Below, piece after piece: positions 53,026-60,680 of a stretch of 64,000 nt of DNA. The notes beneath the pieces are model-generated. The model saw nothing but the letters and a program-made list of their open reading frames with translations, made no database searches and was not told the origin of the DNA. The translations under genes and the position numbers were made by a program. Origin of the DNA: Croceibacterium ferulae (GTDB lineage: Bacteria; Pseudomonadota; Alphaproteobacteria; Sphingomonadales; Sphingomonadaceae); contig NZ_QZVQ01000004.1 in NCBI RefSeq assembly GCF_003660445.1, positions 124,001 to 188,000 of the forward strand. The letters are read 5' to 3'. Numbering within the stretch: position 1 is the stretch's first letter; every line of letters begins with the position of its first letter.

Positions 53026-53784
53026 ATGGGGCGCATCCACAACAATCTGGTTCAGGCCGCAGCGCGGGTCGTGCTGGGCGCGGGTCTGCTGGTCGCGAGC
53101 ACGGGCTGTTCGCGCCAGCATGAGGCGGGTCAGTTCGAGGCGAGTGGCGAGGTCATCGCCCTGGGCGGCGGCGATGCCGGAGTGCAGGGTGCCTGTGTGC
53201 TGTGCCACGGTTTGCAGGGCCAGGGCGATGGCGAGACAGTGCCGCGCCTCGCCGCGATGGATCGCGGTTATTTCCTCCAGCAACTGGAGAATTACGACAA
53301 CGGCGCCCGCAATCACGCGCAGATGAGTTGGATCGCCGGCAGGCTGGACAATCAGGCGCGGGTCCGGCTGGTCGATTACTATGCCACGCTGCCGCTGACC
53401 GCACCGGTGCGGGCGGAGGGTGCACTGCCAGCCCCGTGCCCGCCGCCAGTCGCCGCGATCCTGTATCAGCAGGGTGATCCGGAGCGCGGCATCACCTCCT
53501 GCGCCACGTGCCACGGCGCGCGCGGCGAAGGTGTCGGCACCGGCAATCCGCCGCTGGCCGGCCAACCCGCACCCTATCTGCTGGCGCAGCTGCGCCTATG
53601 GCGCACCGGGAAGCGGTACGGTGACGCCATGGATGCGATGACCCATGTCAGCCGTCTGCTGGCCGAGGATGAGCTTGCGCCGCTTGCGGGTTATAGCGCG
53701 GTCCTTCCGGGTGCCATGTCGTATCCGGAACTTCCGGCAACATGCCCTCCAGCACGTCGTCCCGATCCCAAAAGTGGTGCTTGA
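53026..53784 (+). CDS. Di-haem cytochrome c (c4-like), exported lipoprotein
   Basis: A 252-residue protein with an N-terminal leader and a possible lipobox (LLVASTGC). Two class I haem domains carry CVLCH and CATCH (about residues 58 and 162), the pattern of cytochrome c4. It lies in the middle of the oxidase locus but on the opposite strand, so it may be regulated separately. Its last 137 bases overlap the convergent cytochrome b561 gene; the second haem domain is complete before the tail. Confidence 0.85.
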   Translation: MGRIHNNLVQAAARVVLGAGLLVASTGCSRQHEAGQFEASGEVIALGGGDAGVQGACVLCHGLQGQGDGETVPRLAAMDRGYFLQQLENYDNGARNHAQMSWIAGRLDNQARVRLVDYYATLPLTAPVRAEGALPAPCPPPVAAILYQQGDPERGITSCATCHGARGEGVGTGNPPLAGQPAPYLLAQLRLWRTGKRYGDAMDAMTHVSRLLAEDELAPLAGYSAVLPGAMSYPELPATCPPARRPDPKSGA

Positions 53785-54319
53785 TCGCGGCGCCGGCGTG
53801 GCCGAGCACCAGGATCGTCAGGGCAATCACGCCGTAGACATGCACGCTCAGCGCCGTTTCCATGGCCCACCACTGCCATTCGATCGACAGGTCGTGCAGC
53901 GGCATCGGGGGCAGCGGGATCACGCCGCCCAGATATAGCGGCCGCGGCGGCTGGATGGCAGACCACATCACCCACCCCGTCAGCGGCAGCACGGCGAACA
54001 GGAAGTACAACGCCCAGTGCATCAGGTGGGCGACCGTCGTGCGCCAGCCCTGACCGTCCGCATCATTTATCGGTCCGGGCACCGCCATGCGCCACAGGAA
54101 CCTGCAGAAGGCGAGCAGCAGGATCAACAGGCCAAGCTCCGTATGCCGCTGATAGAAGTCGAGCTTGTCGCCGCCCACCAGTGTGCGCTGCATGGTCCAG
54201 CCGGACCAGAGCTGGTAGATCACCAGCGCCGCCATCACCCAGTGGAAGGTGACGCCCACCGGCGTGTATTTGCCGCGGCTGCCATAAGTTTCGGCCCACT
54301 CGGCCAGGGTCTCCCTCAT
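53648..54319 (-). CDS. Cytochrome b561 family membrane protein
   Basis: A 223-residue, four-helix inner-membrane di-haem cytochrome b. Helices include VTFHWVMAALVIYQLWSGW, TELGLLILLLAFCRFLWRM, LMHWALYFLFAVLPLTGWVMW and VHVYGVIALTILVLGHAGAAI; histidines in TFHW, QRHTE, LMHW, SVHVY and GHAG are candidate ligands. The C-terminal tail past KHHFWDRDDVL is hydrophilic. Its ATG overlaps the CtaG-like gene's stop (ATGA). It may pass electrons between quinol and the neighbouring cytochromes c. Confidence 0.85.
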   Translation of the reverse strand: MRETLAEWAETYGSRGKYTPVGVTFHWVMAALVIYQLWSGWTMQRTLVGGDKLDFYQRHTELGLLILLLAFCRFLWRMAVPGPINDADGQGWRTTVAHLMHWALYFLFAVLPLTGWVMWSAIQPPRPLYLGGVIPLPPMPLHDLSIEWQWWAMETALSVHVYGVIALTILVLGHAGAAIKHHFWDRDDVLEGMLPEVPDTTWHPEGPRYNPQAAQAHPRPADG

Positions 54320-55095
54320 GCGGGCAGCACCTCTGCCGCGTTGCCGCGCAGCGACCGGTAGAGGATCGCCATGGCCGCCAGCAGGTAGATGGCCGAGGCC
54401 GGGGCCCACATCAGGATGCCGGCAAGCTGCTGGTCACCCAGCGGCGACAGGTCCCAGGCCTGCGTCGTCAGCCAATGCGGGGCATAAAGCGGCCGTCCGG
54501 CGAAGGTGATCAGCGCCCCCAGCACACCCATCAGCATCATGGTCGCCAGCAGGGACGTGACCGCACCGGCCGCGCTGACCTGCCGCAGCCGCGCCCACCA
54601 CAGCGCCGCCGTGGCGGTGATCGTCAGCTGCATGGCCCAGAACACGCCATCATGCGCCAGCGCGGCGCCATAGAGCGGCGGCGCATGCCAGGCCCAGAAG
54701 GTCAGCACCTGCACCGCCGTCAACATCGCAAGGGATTGCGGCAGCCGTCGCAGATGCAGCCCGGTGGCAGATACCAGCGCTCCCGCCAGCACGGTCGCCA
54801 GCACCACATGATGCACCACACGGGCGGTGAATAATGCCGAGCCGAGCGCGCAGAACGGGCTGACGAACAGCACCAGCACGATACCAAGCGAAAGGGCAGC
54901 GGCGCGGCTGTCGGTCCTGCCGGGCTGGCGCCAGCGCCACCAGGCAAGGAACGCTGCGGCGAGGGTGAGCAACAGCAGCGGGTCGAGGTTCCACCGCGCG
55001 AGCCAGTCGGCCGGCAGCGGCGCCGCGCCGCAATAGGGTATCCACTGAACTGCCGCCCCGTTCACCACCACACCACCCCGTTGTGCCTCAACCAT
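54316..55095 (-). CDS. ctaG: Caa3-type oxidase assembly factor CtaG
   Basis: A 259-residue protein with about seven transmembrane helices, such as LLLLTLAAAFLAWWRW, ALSLGIVLVLFVSPFCALGSALF and LATMMLMGVLGALITFAGRPLY. The segment FVSPFCALGSALFTARVVHHVVL and the GRPLYAPHW motif are characteristic of the CtaG_Caa3 family (distinct from the Cox11-type CtaG). Such proteins help assemble the copper centre of caa3 oxidases. It leads the minus-strand ctaG-b561 pair, which fits the oxidase genes beyond. Confidence 0.82.
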   Translation of the reverse strand: MVEAQRGGVVVNGAAVQWIPYCGAAPLPADWLARWNLDPLLLLTLAAAFLAWWRWRQPGRTDSRAAALSLGIVLVLFVSPFCALGSALFTARVVHHVVLATVLAGALVSATGLHLRRLPQSLAMLTAVQVLTFWAWHAPPLYGAALAHDGVFWAMQLTITATAALWWARLRQVSAAGAVTSLLATMMLMGVLGALITFAGRPLYAPHWLTTQAWDLSPLGDQQLAGILMWAPASAIYLLAAMAILYRSLRGNAAEVLPA

Positions 55096-55181
55096 CGATA
55101 CGAGTCCCGGCGTACCAGGTTCCGCAAACCCACGCAGCTTGCCAGTGGAAGCCGGTCGAAAAGCGGAGTAGAGCGCAAGGC

Positions 55182-56087
55182 ATGACCGCCATAGCCACCA
55201 CCTCGCTCACCCGCCAGCCGGCTGCGCTTGCTGCCGATCTGGGCCAGTCCTTCGAACAATACGGCTTCGCCATCGTTGCCGATCACGGCATTTCGCCTGA
55301 CCTGATCGCGCGTGCGCAAGAGCAGGCCAGAGCGCTGTTCGCCCTGCCGGAGGAGCAGAAGCGGCGCTGGCACCAGACAGGGCAGGGCGGCGCCCGGGGC
55401 TACACGCCGTTCGGCATCGAACAGGCCAAGGGCGCGTCCGTGCGCGACCTGAAGGAGTTCTGGCACGTCGGGCGCGAGCTGCCAACGGGCGATCCGCTAG
55501 CCGCCTTCATGGCCCCGAACGTCTGGCCCGACGATGTCCTGCCCGATTTTCGGCCCACCTTCCTGGAACTGTATGCCCGGTTCGAGCAGGTGGGCGCGCA
55601 CATCCTGTCGGCGATCGCGCTGTATCTGGGCCTGGAAGAACGCTGGTTCGACCCGACGGTGGAGCAGGGCAATTCCGTGCTGCGCCTGCTTCACTACCCG
55701 CCCGTGCCGCCGGAGGCGGAGGGCGCGGTGCGGGCTGCCCCGCACGAGGATATCAACACCATCACCCTGCTGCTGGGTGCGGAGGAGGCCGGGTTGGAAC
55801 TGCTGACCCGGTCTGGCGAATGGCTGGCGGTCGCTCCGCCGCCGGGGGCGCTGGTGGTGAATATCGGTGACATGCTGCAGCGGCTGACTGCCGGGCGCCT
55901 GCCATCGACCACCCACCGGGTGATCAATCCCACCGGCCCGGCGGCCGCCAGGCCGCGCTATTCCATGCCGTTCTTTCTGCATTTCCGGCCGGACTTCCTG
56001 ATCGATCCGATCGTGCCGGGTGGCGAGGAGCCGATCACGGCGGACGACTACCTGAAGCAGCGCCTGCGGGAGATCAAGCTGGCCTGA
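55182..56087 (+). CDS. 2-oxoglutarate/Fe(II)-dependent oxygenase (isopenicillin N synthase-like)
   Basis: A 301-residue non-haem iron oxygenase. The N-terminal DIOX_N region (FEQYGFAIVADHGISPDLIARAQEQARALFALP) and the double-stranded beta-helix core are clear. Iron ligands are His and Asp in AAPHEDINTITLLLG and His in STTHRVINP; the 2-oxoglutarate-binding Arg-x-Ser is in RPRYSMPFFLHF. The true substrate (oxidative tailoring or catabolism) cannot be read. It stands alone between the oxidase locus and the Nudix group. Confidence 0.85.
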   Translation: MTAIATTSLTRQPAALAADLGQSFEQYGFAIVADHGISPDLIARAQEQARALFALPEEQKRRWHQTGQGGARGYTPFGIEQAKGASVRDLKEFWHVGRELPTGDPLAAFMAPNVWPDDVLPDFRPTFLELYARFEQVGAHILSAIALYLGLEERWFDPTVEQGNSVLRLLHYPPVPPEAEGAVRAAPHEDINTITLLLGAEEAGLELLTRSGEWLAVAPPPGALVVNIGDMLQRLTAGRLPSTTHRVINPTGPAAARPRYSMPFFLHFRPDFLIDPIVPGGEEPITADDYLKQRLREIKLA

Positions 56088-56122
56088 GGCGGCCTTATGG
56101 CGATCGCTGTTACCTTTGGACT

Positions 56123-56253
56123 CGTCACCCTAAACTTGTTTCAGGGTTCATCGTGCCGCCGGCGTGGCTCCCTCGGCTTGGAGCGGGGCCACGCCTAACC
56201 ACACCTCACGGCGCTGGATGCGAGATAGACCCTGAAACAAGTTCAGGGTGACG
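56123..56253. repeat. REP/REPIN-like inverted repeat
   Basis: Two 26-base arms in inverted orientation (56123-56148 and 56228-56253) match at 24 of 26 positions around the core CCCTGAAACAAGTTCAGGG. The 79-base spacer holds a second, nested inverted repeat (GGCGTGGC at 56161-56168 and GCCACGCC at 56188-56195). It lies between two convergent genes, a typical site for REP-type elements, and could also terminate transcription. Copies elsewhere in the genome cannot be seen here. Confidence 0.7.
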
Positions 56254-56271
56254 GGCTTTAGAAGGTTGCGC

Positions 56272-56820
56272 TCAGCCGGCGATCCAGCCGGCACCCAGCA
56301 GCAGCAGCAGCTTGACGTCGAGCGCGTGCCCCTTGGCCCGATGCTCGGCCACGACATCGTGGATGCGGGCCAGCGGCACGCGATGGACCACGATGTCCTC
56401 GCTCTCGGTCCCGCCGCCATCGCCGATGCGGGTCAGCCCGGTGGCGCGTACCAGCGTGAAGCCTTCGCTCAGCATGCCCGGGCTGGACAGGAACTCGCCC
56501 AGCACCTGCCAGTGCTCGGCACGATAGCCGGTCTCCTCCTCCAGCTCCCGCCGGGCGCTGGCCAGCGCGTCCTCGCCTTCCAGCCCCGCTTCGTCGCCGA
56601 TCAGGCCGGCGGGCAGTTCCAGACAATACCGGCCCGAGGGCACGCGATATTGCTCCACCAGGATCACGTGGTCGCCATCCAGCGCCAGGATCACCGCGGC
56701 GCGGATGTTGCTGGGCCGCCCGGCATACTCCCACCGGCCGCGCCGTTTCGCTTCCACGAACTTGCCGCGCCAGACGGTCTCTTCGGGCGCCTCCGCATCA
56801 GGGGGAAGCTGGCGGCTCAC
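56272..56820 (-). CDS. Nudix hydrolase, ADP-ribose pyrophosphatase-like
   Basis: A 182-residue protein from a GTG that overlaps the upstream stop (GTGA). The Nudix box GEDALASARRELEEETGY (about residues 85-102) has the required Glu pair and arginine. The flanks (ILVEQYRVPSGRYCLELPAGLIGDE and VLGEFLSSPGMLSEGFTLVRATGL) match the ADP-ribose/NDP-sugar pyrophosphatase subgroup. It probably splits ADP-ribose or related diphosphates. It is the last gene of the LemA-TPM-TPM-Nudix row. Confidence 0.87.
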   Translation of the reverse strand: MSRQLPPDAEAPEETVWRGKFVEAKRRGRWEYAGRPSNIRAAVILALDGDHVILVEQYRVPSGRYCLELPAGLIGDEAGLEGEDALASARRELEEETGYRAEHWQVLGEFLSSPGMLSEGFTLVRATGLTRIGDGGGTESEDIVVHRVPLARIHDVVAEHRAKGHALDVKLLLLLGAGWIAG

Positions 56821-57491
56821 AGTTCGATCAGCCGATCCGGCAACTCGTTCCGGTCGTCCTCTGCGCGGGGAAGATGCTGCGCCAGGACGGTGCCGACCTG
56901 CTGGATGCCCGCCACCATGCCGTCGGCGATGCGCCCGTTCTTCAGCGGCTGCAGCAGCGCCGCCATGGCGACGCCCCAGGTGTCTGCCGGGACCAGCGCA
57001 TTGATTGCCTCGTCCGCCACGATCTCCGCCCGGTGTTCGCACATGGACAGGTAGATCAGCACGCCGGTGCGGCCAGTCGTACGCCGCTCCGCACCGACCT
57101 TGAACAGGGCAATGGCGCGATCCTCCGCACGGTCCGTGCGGATGAAGCCGGGGACCAGCGCCATGCGCGCCGGTAGCCATGCCTGTATGGCCAGCAGGAG
57201 AAGGAACCCAGCAATGCCGATCGCGGCTGCAGCGGCAAGGATCCCGGGTGCCTCCCATGCGACGTTCCAGCCGCCGTGGAATACTGCCAACGAGTCCAGC
57301 ACCGGGCCTGCCACAAAGGGCAGCAGTGCCATCACGGCAAAGGCGCCCAGTGCCGACCAAGCCAGCGCCACATCCATGTAGCCGTCCGACCGGTCGGCCA
57401 CGATCGTCACGATCTCGCCACTGGTGTGCGCTTCCGCCGCGGCGACGGCTGCGCTGACACGGGCATGTTCGTCGGGGGTCAGGTAAGCCAT
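56817..57491 (-). CDS. TPM domain membrane protein
   Basis: A 224-residue protein. A TPM domain (YLTPDEHARVSAAVAAAEAHTSGEIVTIVADRSDGY, then a C-terminal HRAEIVADEAINALVPADTWGVAMAALLQPLKNG) is split by two transmembrane helices (LGAFAVMALLPFVAGPVLDSL and AAAAIGIAGFLLLLAIQAWL). This layout is seen in second TPM proteins adjacent to LemA/YgcG-type genes. ATG 57491 overlaps the preceding stop; a GTG one codon earlier is possible. The role is unclear; membrane stress functions have been proposed for the family. Confidence 0.75.
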   Translation of the reverse strand: MAYLTPDEHARVSAAVAAAEAHTSGEIVTIVADRSDGYMDVALAWSALGAFAVMALLPFVAGPVLDSLAVFHGGWNVAWEAPGILAAAAAIGIAGFLLLLAIQAWLPARMALVPGFIRTDRAEDRAIALFKVGAERRTTGRTGVLIYLSMCEHRAEIVADEAINALVPADTWGVAMAALLQPLKNGRIADGMVAGIQQVGTVLAQHLPRAEDDRNELPDRLIEL

Positions 57492-58312
57492 CACCAGCTG
57501 CCCGAGGCGCCGCCGCCACCGGACATGCCGCCGCCAAAGCCGCCAAAGCCGCCTCCACCACCGCCGCCCCCGCCGAAGCCACCGCCACCATTATTGTTCA
57601 TCATGCTGCTCACCGCGCTCCACAACAGCACATCGCCCACAGCGCCTGCCGCGCCGTACCGACGGTGGCGCCGGCGACCCTTGCCCTTGCGGCCGAACAT
57701 GAGCGCGAAGCCGAGGATCAGCGCACCCCAGAAGATCGCCCCGCCGACCATGCCGGCCGTGCTGCCACCGGCGCGGCGGCCATTCCGCTCGGCCGCCGCG
57801 GCAGCTTCGGCAATGGCGGCGGCGTCTTCGGGGCTGCGGTCCAGCTGGGTCAGCAGCGCATCCACCCCGGCGGCAATGCCGGCAGGATAGTCACCCGCGC
57901 GGAACGCCGGCGTGATCGTGTCCCGGATGATCCGCCCGGAGAGGATGTCGGTGACATAGGGGGTCAGGCCATACCCCACCTCGATCCGCACCTTGCGCTC
58001 TGCAGGGGCGACCAGCAACAACAGGCCCTGGTCGCGCTTCGCCCCACCGATGCCCCATTGCTGGAACAGGTTGACGGCGTAGGTCTCGATCGGCTCGCCA
58101 CCCAGCGTCGTCACGGTGGCGATCACCACGGCGCGCCCGGTGCGAGCATTGTATTCGCGCAGCCGGGCGTCGAGCGCCGCCTCCTGCTGAGGGGGCAGGA
58201 TGTTCGCCTGGTCCAGCACCGGCCCGGCCGGCCGCGCAGGATAGTCCTGCGCAACCGCGGCCGTGGCGCCGATGATAGCCAGCAGCGTCAGTAGCCAGCG
58301 GATGAAGGGCAC
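57491..58312 (-). CDS. TPM domain protein with Gly-rich tail (YgcG-like)
   Basis: A 273-residue protein with a signal peptide (to ATAAVAQ), a periplasmic TPM domain (VLDQANILPPQQEAALDARLREYNARTGRAVVIATV, with the QQWGIGGAKRDQGLLLLVAP motif), one transmembrane helix near residue 195 (FWGALILGFALMFG), and a C-terminal tail of about 50 residues very rich in Gly (GGGGFGGGG repeats ending in SGGGGASGSW). The Gly-rich SGSW end is usual for this subfamily. It lies downstream of lemA and is coupled with the next TPM gene. Confidence 0.85.
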   Translation of the reverse strand: MPFIRWLLTLLAIIGATAAVAQDYPARPAGPVLDQANILPPQQEAALDARLREYNARTGRAVVIATVTTLGGEPIETYAVNLFQQWGIGGAKRDQGLLLLVAPAERKVRIEVGYGLTPYVTDILSGRIIRDTITPAFRAGDYPAGIAAGVDALLTQLDRSPEDAAAIAEAAAAAERNGRRAGGSTAGMVGGAIFWGALILGFALMFGRKGKGRRRHRRYGAAGAVGDVLLWSAVSSMMNNNGGGGFGGGGGGGGGFGGFGGGMSGGGGASGSW

Positions 58313-58323
58313 GGCGGTCAGGC

Positions 58324-58995
58324 TCAGTTCGTGGCCGCAGCGGGCGCCTGCTGGCCGGCATTGTCATTGGCGGGCGCGCCGGTCTGGGCACCATTCTCGA
58401 ACGAGTTGCCGAAATCGACCGTGGGCGCGTTCTGCGCACCGGCGCTCGCCTGGAACGGCACCTTCGCTTCCGCGCCATGAATCAGCTTGGCGCCGATCAC
58501 GCTGGGGAAGGTGCGGATCTCCGTATTATAGTCCTGCACCGCTTCGTTGTAGCGGATGCGTTCCACGTTGATCTGGTTTTCCGAGCCCTCGACCGCGGTC
58601 ATCAGGTCGGCGAAGCGGCCCTGGCTCTGCAGCTGGGGATAGGCCTCCACCACCGTCCGCAGCTGGCCCATGGCCTGCGTCAGCTGGTTCTGCGCTTCCT
58701 GGAAACGCTGGAACTCGGCCGGGTTGGACAGGTCATCGGTCGTGATGTTGATGCTGGTCGCGCGGGCGCGGGCGGAGGTCACGTTGTTCAGGATCTGGTT
58801 CTCGGACCCGGCGGCGGCGCGCACGGTGGACACCAGATTGGGGATCAGGTCCGCACGGCGCTGATATGCGCTCTGCACGTTGGCCCATTGCGCGTTCACG
58901 GCCTCTTCCTTGGTGGGCACCGAATTGATGCCGCAGGCGGACAGGCTGAGCGCGGTCAGGGCGACCAGGACGAAGCGGAAGGGGGAGCGGATCAT
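58324..58995 (-). CDS. lemA: LemA family lipoprotein
   Basis: A 223-residue protein with a lipoprotein leader (LVALTALSLSAC, Cys near residue 20), which fits the LemA family anchor. The helical core is clear: VNAQWANVQSAYQRRADLIPNLVSTVRAAAGSE, then LTQAMGQLRTVVEAYPQLQSQGRFADLM and ENQINVERIRYNEAVQDYNTEIRTFPS. The tail is Asn/Gln/Ala-rich. It heads the LemA-TPM-TPM row, a frequent grouping, but the process is not known. Confidence 0.88.
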   Translation of the reverse strand: MIRSPFRFVLVALTALSLSACGINSVPTKEEAVNAQWANVQSAYQRRADLIPNLVSTVRAAAGSENQILNNVTSARARATSINITTDDLSNPAEFQRFQEAQNQLTQAMGQLRTVVEAYPQLQSQGRFADLMTAVEGSENQINVERIRYNEAVQDYNTEIRTFPSVIGAKLIHGAEAKVPFQASAGAQNAPTVDFGNSFENGAQTGAPANDNAGQQAPAAATN

Positions 58996-59151
58996 GCGTG
59001 GCTCTCTCTCGATAGGTCCGGCCACAGGGCCGGGGCAAACTGTGTTATGCAGATAGCACACGCGCGCCAGCGTTCAAGCGTTGCCTGTTGCCTTGGCGCA
59101 GGGGGGCGGGGTAGCGTGGGGCGAGACAGGTGCTCAGCGGGGGGATGGTCG

Positions 59152-59646
59152 ATGTTTGGAGAGTTCAAGAAATTCATCGCGCGGGGCAATGTGCTCGACC
59201 TGGCGATCGGCGTGATCATCGGCGCGGCTTTCGGGCGGATCGTCACCTCCCTGACCGAAAGCATCATCATGCCGCTGATCGGATGGGTGTTCGGCGATGT
59301 GGACTTCTCCAACTTCTTCATCCTGCTGGGCGAGATTCCGGCCGATTACGTGGGTGATCGCACCTCCTATGCCGGGCTGAAGGCGGCCGGCGTGGCCATG
59401 CTGGGCTATGGCGATTTCGTGACGCAGCTGATCAACTTCCTGATCGTCGCCTTTGCGCTGTTCCTGCTGGTCAAGACGGTGAACCGCCTGGTGGACGAGA
59501 TGCAGGCCAAGCAGAAGGCGACGGAGGATACATCGGCGGTGCCGGCCATCCCGACCGATCCGCAGCTGGACGTGCTGAAGGAGATCCTGGCCCAGCTGAA
59601 GGATCGTCCTGCCGGGACTGCATCGACCCCTTCACATCCTGTGTAA
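59152..59646 (+). CDS. mscL: Large-conductance mechanosensitive channel
   Basis: MscL opens on sudden osmotic downshock. The 164-residue protein has the N-terminal amphipathic helix and TM1 (FKKFIARGNVLDLAIGVIIGAAFGRIVTSL), a periplasmic loop, TM2 (LINFLIVAFALFLLVKTVNRL), and a C-terminal helical bundle segment (QLDVLKEILAQLKD). An additional 15 or so residues in the periplasmic loop (GEIPADYVGDRTSYAGLKAAGV) are common in alphaproteobacteria. The ATG at 59152 is selected by family alignment; the next-door ATG 59145 is out of frame. Confidence 0.95.
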   Translation: MFGEFKKFIARGNVLDLAIGVIIGAAFGRIVTSLTESIIMPLIGWVFGDVDFSNFFILLGEIPADYVGDRTSYAGLKAAGVAMLGYGDFVTQLINFLIVAFALFLLVKTVNRLVDEMQAKQKATEDTSAVPAIPTDPQLDVLKEILAQLKDRPAGTASTPSHPV

Positions 59647-59659
59647 GCACGCTATATCG

Positions 59660-59970
59660 ATCGTGCCGGTTTCGACCGGATATGGCGATAAATGATGGTG
59701 TGTAATAGACACAGCGGACCCGGGGGCAGTACCCGGCGGCTCCACCACCACCAGCGGGCGACTGCTGTTGATGACGGGGCCGAACCAGGATCGACGTGTG
59801 TTCAAAGACATCGTTTTTGCTCGGGCTGAGTAACCCGCATAAGGCTCAAAAACCCACAAGTGCCAACGATAACGAAGCACTCGCAATCGCTGCGTAACCT
59901 GACGGCCTAACGGCCTGATCTTACAAAGCTAAAGCGCGGTTGGACCCACCGGGCAACAGAAGGGATTCCG
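59660..59970 (+). ncRNA. ssrA: Two-piece (circularly permuted) tmRNA
   Basis: Alphaproteobacterial tmRNA is encoded in reversed order. The acceptor piece comes first and ends at 59747 with CGGCTCC plus ACCA (59737-59747). A 28-base intervening segment (59748-59775) follows, then the coding piece begins with GGGGCCG (59776-59782), which pairs with CGGCTCC to rebuild the Ala acceptor stem (one G-T wobble). The tag frame GCC AAC GAT AAC GAA GCA begins at 59862 and stops at TAA 59895-59897, giving ANDNEALAIAA. The outer ends of the gene are estimated. It releases stalled ribosomes together with SmpB. Confidence 0.92.
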
Positions 59971-59977
59971 GGGGCAC

Positions 59978-60012
59978 GGGGTGCGCCCAGCAACAGAAGC
60001 ACCCCACCTTTT
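59978..60012 (+). terminator. Probable rho-independent terminator of ssrA
   Basis: A 7-bp stem (GGGGTGC at 59978-59984 with GCACCCC at 59999-60005), a 14-base loop, then ACCTTTT on the plus strand. It follows the tmRNA coding piece at a fitting distance and lies before the convergent TadE-like gene's stop at 60021. A short direct repeat (GCAACAGAAG, 59953-59962 and 59990-59999) overlaps it. Confidence 0.45.
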
Positions 60013-60020
60013 CCATCAGG

Positions 60021-60680
60021 CTACAGCCCGCTGGCGGACAGGCAGTCGTCCTTGGGCGTGTAGCCCTCCACCGCCAGCACCGGGTGATAGATCGCGCCGC
60101 GCCCGCGGAAGGTTGCCGTGCGGGTGATGACCTCCGGAACCTGAAGCCATTTGACGAACGCGCGGCTGAACATCGGATCGTAAGCGTAACTGACCTGCGC
60201 GTGGAACAGCGGCTCGCCCGCATTCAGCTGCCGCGGGATGCCGGATGTGCGATCCGTGATGCTCCAGCAGCCGATCAGCCGTGGCGCCCGGGTCAGACCG
60301 CCGTCGAAACGCTGCCACATGATCCGGTTGGTATCGCCGGTGCCGTTGTCGTCCAGATCCTGTCCCATCACCGCAGAGACGATGACCCGGCCGCGTCCCC
60401 GCACGTCGAGCGGCTGCGCGGCCACGTCCATGGCGTACAGGATGTCATAGATCTGCGCTTCGGTCAGGCGATGCTCCGATGCGCCGTCGCGGGCGACCAG
60501 ATCGGCGGTCATCGTGGCCAGCCGCTGCACCTTCATCGAAGTGATCATGACAAAGGACAGCTCGATCGCGGCGCCCATCAGGCCCAGAAACACCGGCAAC
60601 GTGAGCGCGAATTCCACGGCCGTGACCCCGCGCCGGCAGCGCCACAGGGTGCGGATTGCCTTGCGGGCACGGGCCGGCAT
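60021..60680 (-). CDS. TadE/TadG-like exported protein
   Basis: A 219-residue protein with the TadE-type N-terminus: a short basic stretch, then the processing and anchor segment GVTAVEFALTLPVFLGLMGAAIELSFVMI (about residues 17-45), with the conserved Glu5-like VEFAL. The rest is a soluble domain with one Cys near the end. Its ATG (60680) overlaps the stop of the next gene (TAATG), so it is the third gene of a coupled trio. TadE-like proteins are minor pseudopilins; the main Tad apparatus is not in the window. Confidence 0.75.
   Translation of the reverse strand: MPARARKAIRTLWRCRRGVTAVEFALTLPVFLGLMGAAIELSFVMITSMKVQRLATMTADLVARDGASEHRLTEAQIYDILYAMDVAAQPLDVRGRGRVIVSAVMGQDLDDNGTGDTNRIMWQRFDGGLTRAPRLIGCWSITDRTSGIPRQLNAGEPLFHAQVSYAYDPMFSRAFVKWLQVPEVITRTATFRGRGAIYHPVLAVEGYTPKDDCLSASGL

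Noticed and set aside
59632-59886. 84-residue frame antisense to ssrA
   Set aside because: It falls on the tmRNA acceptor and coding pieces; no ribosome-binding site and no similarity.
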